A DNA stretch of 64,000 bases. It comes from JAZQQB01 sp045628865. Lineage in GTDB: Bacteria; Bacillota; Clostridia; Lachnospirales; Lachnospiraceae. The position numbers were made by a program, and so were the translations under genes. The notes beneath the pieces were generated by a model. That model had not been told where the DNA came from and ran no database searches. It saw only the letters and a program-made list of their open reading frames with translations. Positions 63,071 through 64,000 of this stretch are shown here, one piece after another. The DNA is taken from contig JAZQQB010000041.1 of NCBI GenBank assembly GCA_045628865.1, forward strand, positions 24,503 through 88,502. Direction: 5' to 3'. Positions within the stretch are counted from its first letter, which is position 1, and the number at the start of each line of letters is the position of its first letter.

Positions 63071-64000
63071 TTAGTTTTTACTAATCTGGTTTAGTTTCTC
63101 ATTTAGTTCCAAAATCTGTTCTTTTGTTGCAGCCTTCAATCCTGCCGTACGAAGCATGGAGATCATTCGTTTTACAGTAAAGGAGCCCATCATTTTCATT
63201 GCATCTGGATTTTGCATCATAGCTCCCATATCCATACCGCCTTCTCCCTCTTTCTTTTCAGGTGCCAAGGCTTTCATGAACATTCCAAATGCCATCATCG
63301 CTTCCTGATGAACCATAACATCACTTAGCTTGTCATTGATAGATAATTTTCCTTCCGGCATGGTGATATCAAACCAGTTGATCACATCTCCTGTTTCTTT
63401 CATGATGTAATCTTCATTGAATTTGTCTACCTTCACGATCTTACTGGTATCTTCACAATCACCTGCTTTTGCCATCAGTTCTGTGGTTCCTTTATTCGGA
63501 ACATTGTAATAGAAGAAATGCTCTTTACTGTTCTGTTTTCCCAAGGATACGCCATTTGCAAAAAGCTCCACCTCTGAGAGATTAGAATAAACCGTTACTC
63601 TAGTCACATCCTCCACTCTTTCCACATAACGTTTTCCGCAGATATGCACAAATGGGTCCTTTGATAACCACGCCTTATACGCATAAAAAGAATCTTTTTT
63701 GTATTTTCTATCAAAGGTAACAAGTCCCTTATGATTCATACCATCCTCTCCACCTTCACTTCTTGCATCAGCGGCAAAATCAAACATGTTCCATACATAA
63801 GTTGTCCACAGATACTCTCTAGTAAACAGCTGTTTGATCAGTTCCTCATGATAGTATGCCTGATACTCTTCTGTATAGTCACCCTGCTGAGGATCTGATG
63901 TATGCCAGTTTAATGCCTCACAGCCATATTCTGACATACCAACCGGAATAGATGGATGTTCAGCATGAAATTTATCCAACCATGGGCCATTCATGGAAGT
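63071..64000 (-). CDS. Glycoside hydrolase family 2 protein, N-terminus beyond window
   Basis: The frame is open to the window edge, so only the last 309 residues are seen. They hold the GH2 nucleophile region GMSEYGCEALNWH (Glu in SEYG) and WNMFDFAADAR, then a beta-sandwich. The end is unusual: a Met-rich segment (GGMDMGAMMQNPDAMKMMG) and a helical tail NEKLNQISKN. beta-Galactosidase, beta-glucuronidase and related specificities are all possible. No signal can be judged. Confidence 0.88.
   Translation of the reverse strand, partial: TSMNGPWLDKFHAEHPSIPVGMSEYGCEALNWHTSDPQQGDYTEEYQAYYHEELIKQLFTREYLWTTYVWNMFDFAADARSEGGEDGMNHKGLVTFDRKYKKDSFYAYKAWLSKDPFVHICGKRYVERVEDVTRVTVYSNLSEVELFANGVSLGKQNSKEHFFYYNVPNKGTTELMAKAGDCEDTSKIVKVDKFNEDYIMKETGDVINWFDITMPEGKLSINDKLSDVMVHQEAMMAFGMFMKALAPEKKEGEGGMDMGAMMQNPDAMKMMGSFTVKRMISMLRTAGLKAATKEQILELNEKLNQISKN

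Overview
The window looks like chromosome from an obligately anaerobic, low-to-mid GC Firmicute of class Clostridia, most likely Lachnospiraceae. Pointers are a six-cysteine SCIFF peptide with its radical SAM maturase next to SecDF, a FabV/Ter enoyl reductase, a GlpP-type antiterminator with an FAD glycerol-3-phosphate oxidation module, a CIRCE-controlled groESL operon, AGGAGG ribosome sites and a meso-DAP type MurE (DNPR motif). Nearly all genes lie on the minus strand. No rRNA, tRNA, CRISPR array, prophage or full insertion sequence was seen.

Layout. 1-9730: growth and wall block read leftward as murE, priA, def, fmt, rsmB, rlmN, a PP2C phosphatase and a PASTA-type Ser/Thr kinase cut by the window edge. 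9837-14254: a two-TM protein, then a five-gene cassette of three WXG100-like proteins, a partner protein and a lipase with a C-terminal helical domain, behind a possible LytTR-type promoter. 14271-21300: two copies of a small structured insertion element, fabV, an SCP2-like protein, an HD hydrolase, a thioesterase, recJ and a membrane-anchored endonuclease/phosphatase-fold protein. 21352-26603: glycerol operon (two FAD enzymes, DUF1667, glpP, glpK). 26940-31527: SecDF, SCIFF maturase, SCIFF and a TIGR04086-like membrane protein. 31540-36906: CorC/CNNM protein, M13 peptidase, PHP protein, Sfp-type PPTase. 37061-42133: aspS-hisS, Cys-glutathione peroxidase, trxB, trxA. 42440-45018: GyrI-like protein, XRE regulator, a gene fragment broken by an insertion element, and an array with an exact 83-bp period. 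45019-50129: hemZ, an MBL hydrolase, rel, apt. 50241-53992: a second lipase/WXG100-like cassette with shuffled gene order and a small membrane protein. 54064-64000: S41-like protease, groESL, a secreted CBM2-CBM35-CE4 esterase, a MATE pump, a GPH sugar symporter and the end of a GH2 glycosidase.

The most unusual content is (i) two paralogous lipase plus WXG100-like cassettes, which I read as type VII secretion effectors with a reversed domain order; (ii) a family of 56-143 bp non-autonomous elements with matching termini, 8-bp target duplications and covarying stems, one inside a gene, one in the fabV leader and a look-alike beside the groES promoter; (iii) the 83-bp period palindrome array; and (iv) a candidate C-rich small RNA near 17.5 kb. 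Start codons were moved inward from the longest possible ORF wherever a ribosome site clearly favoured it; each case is stated.
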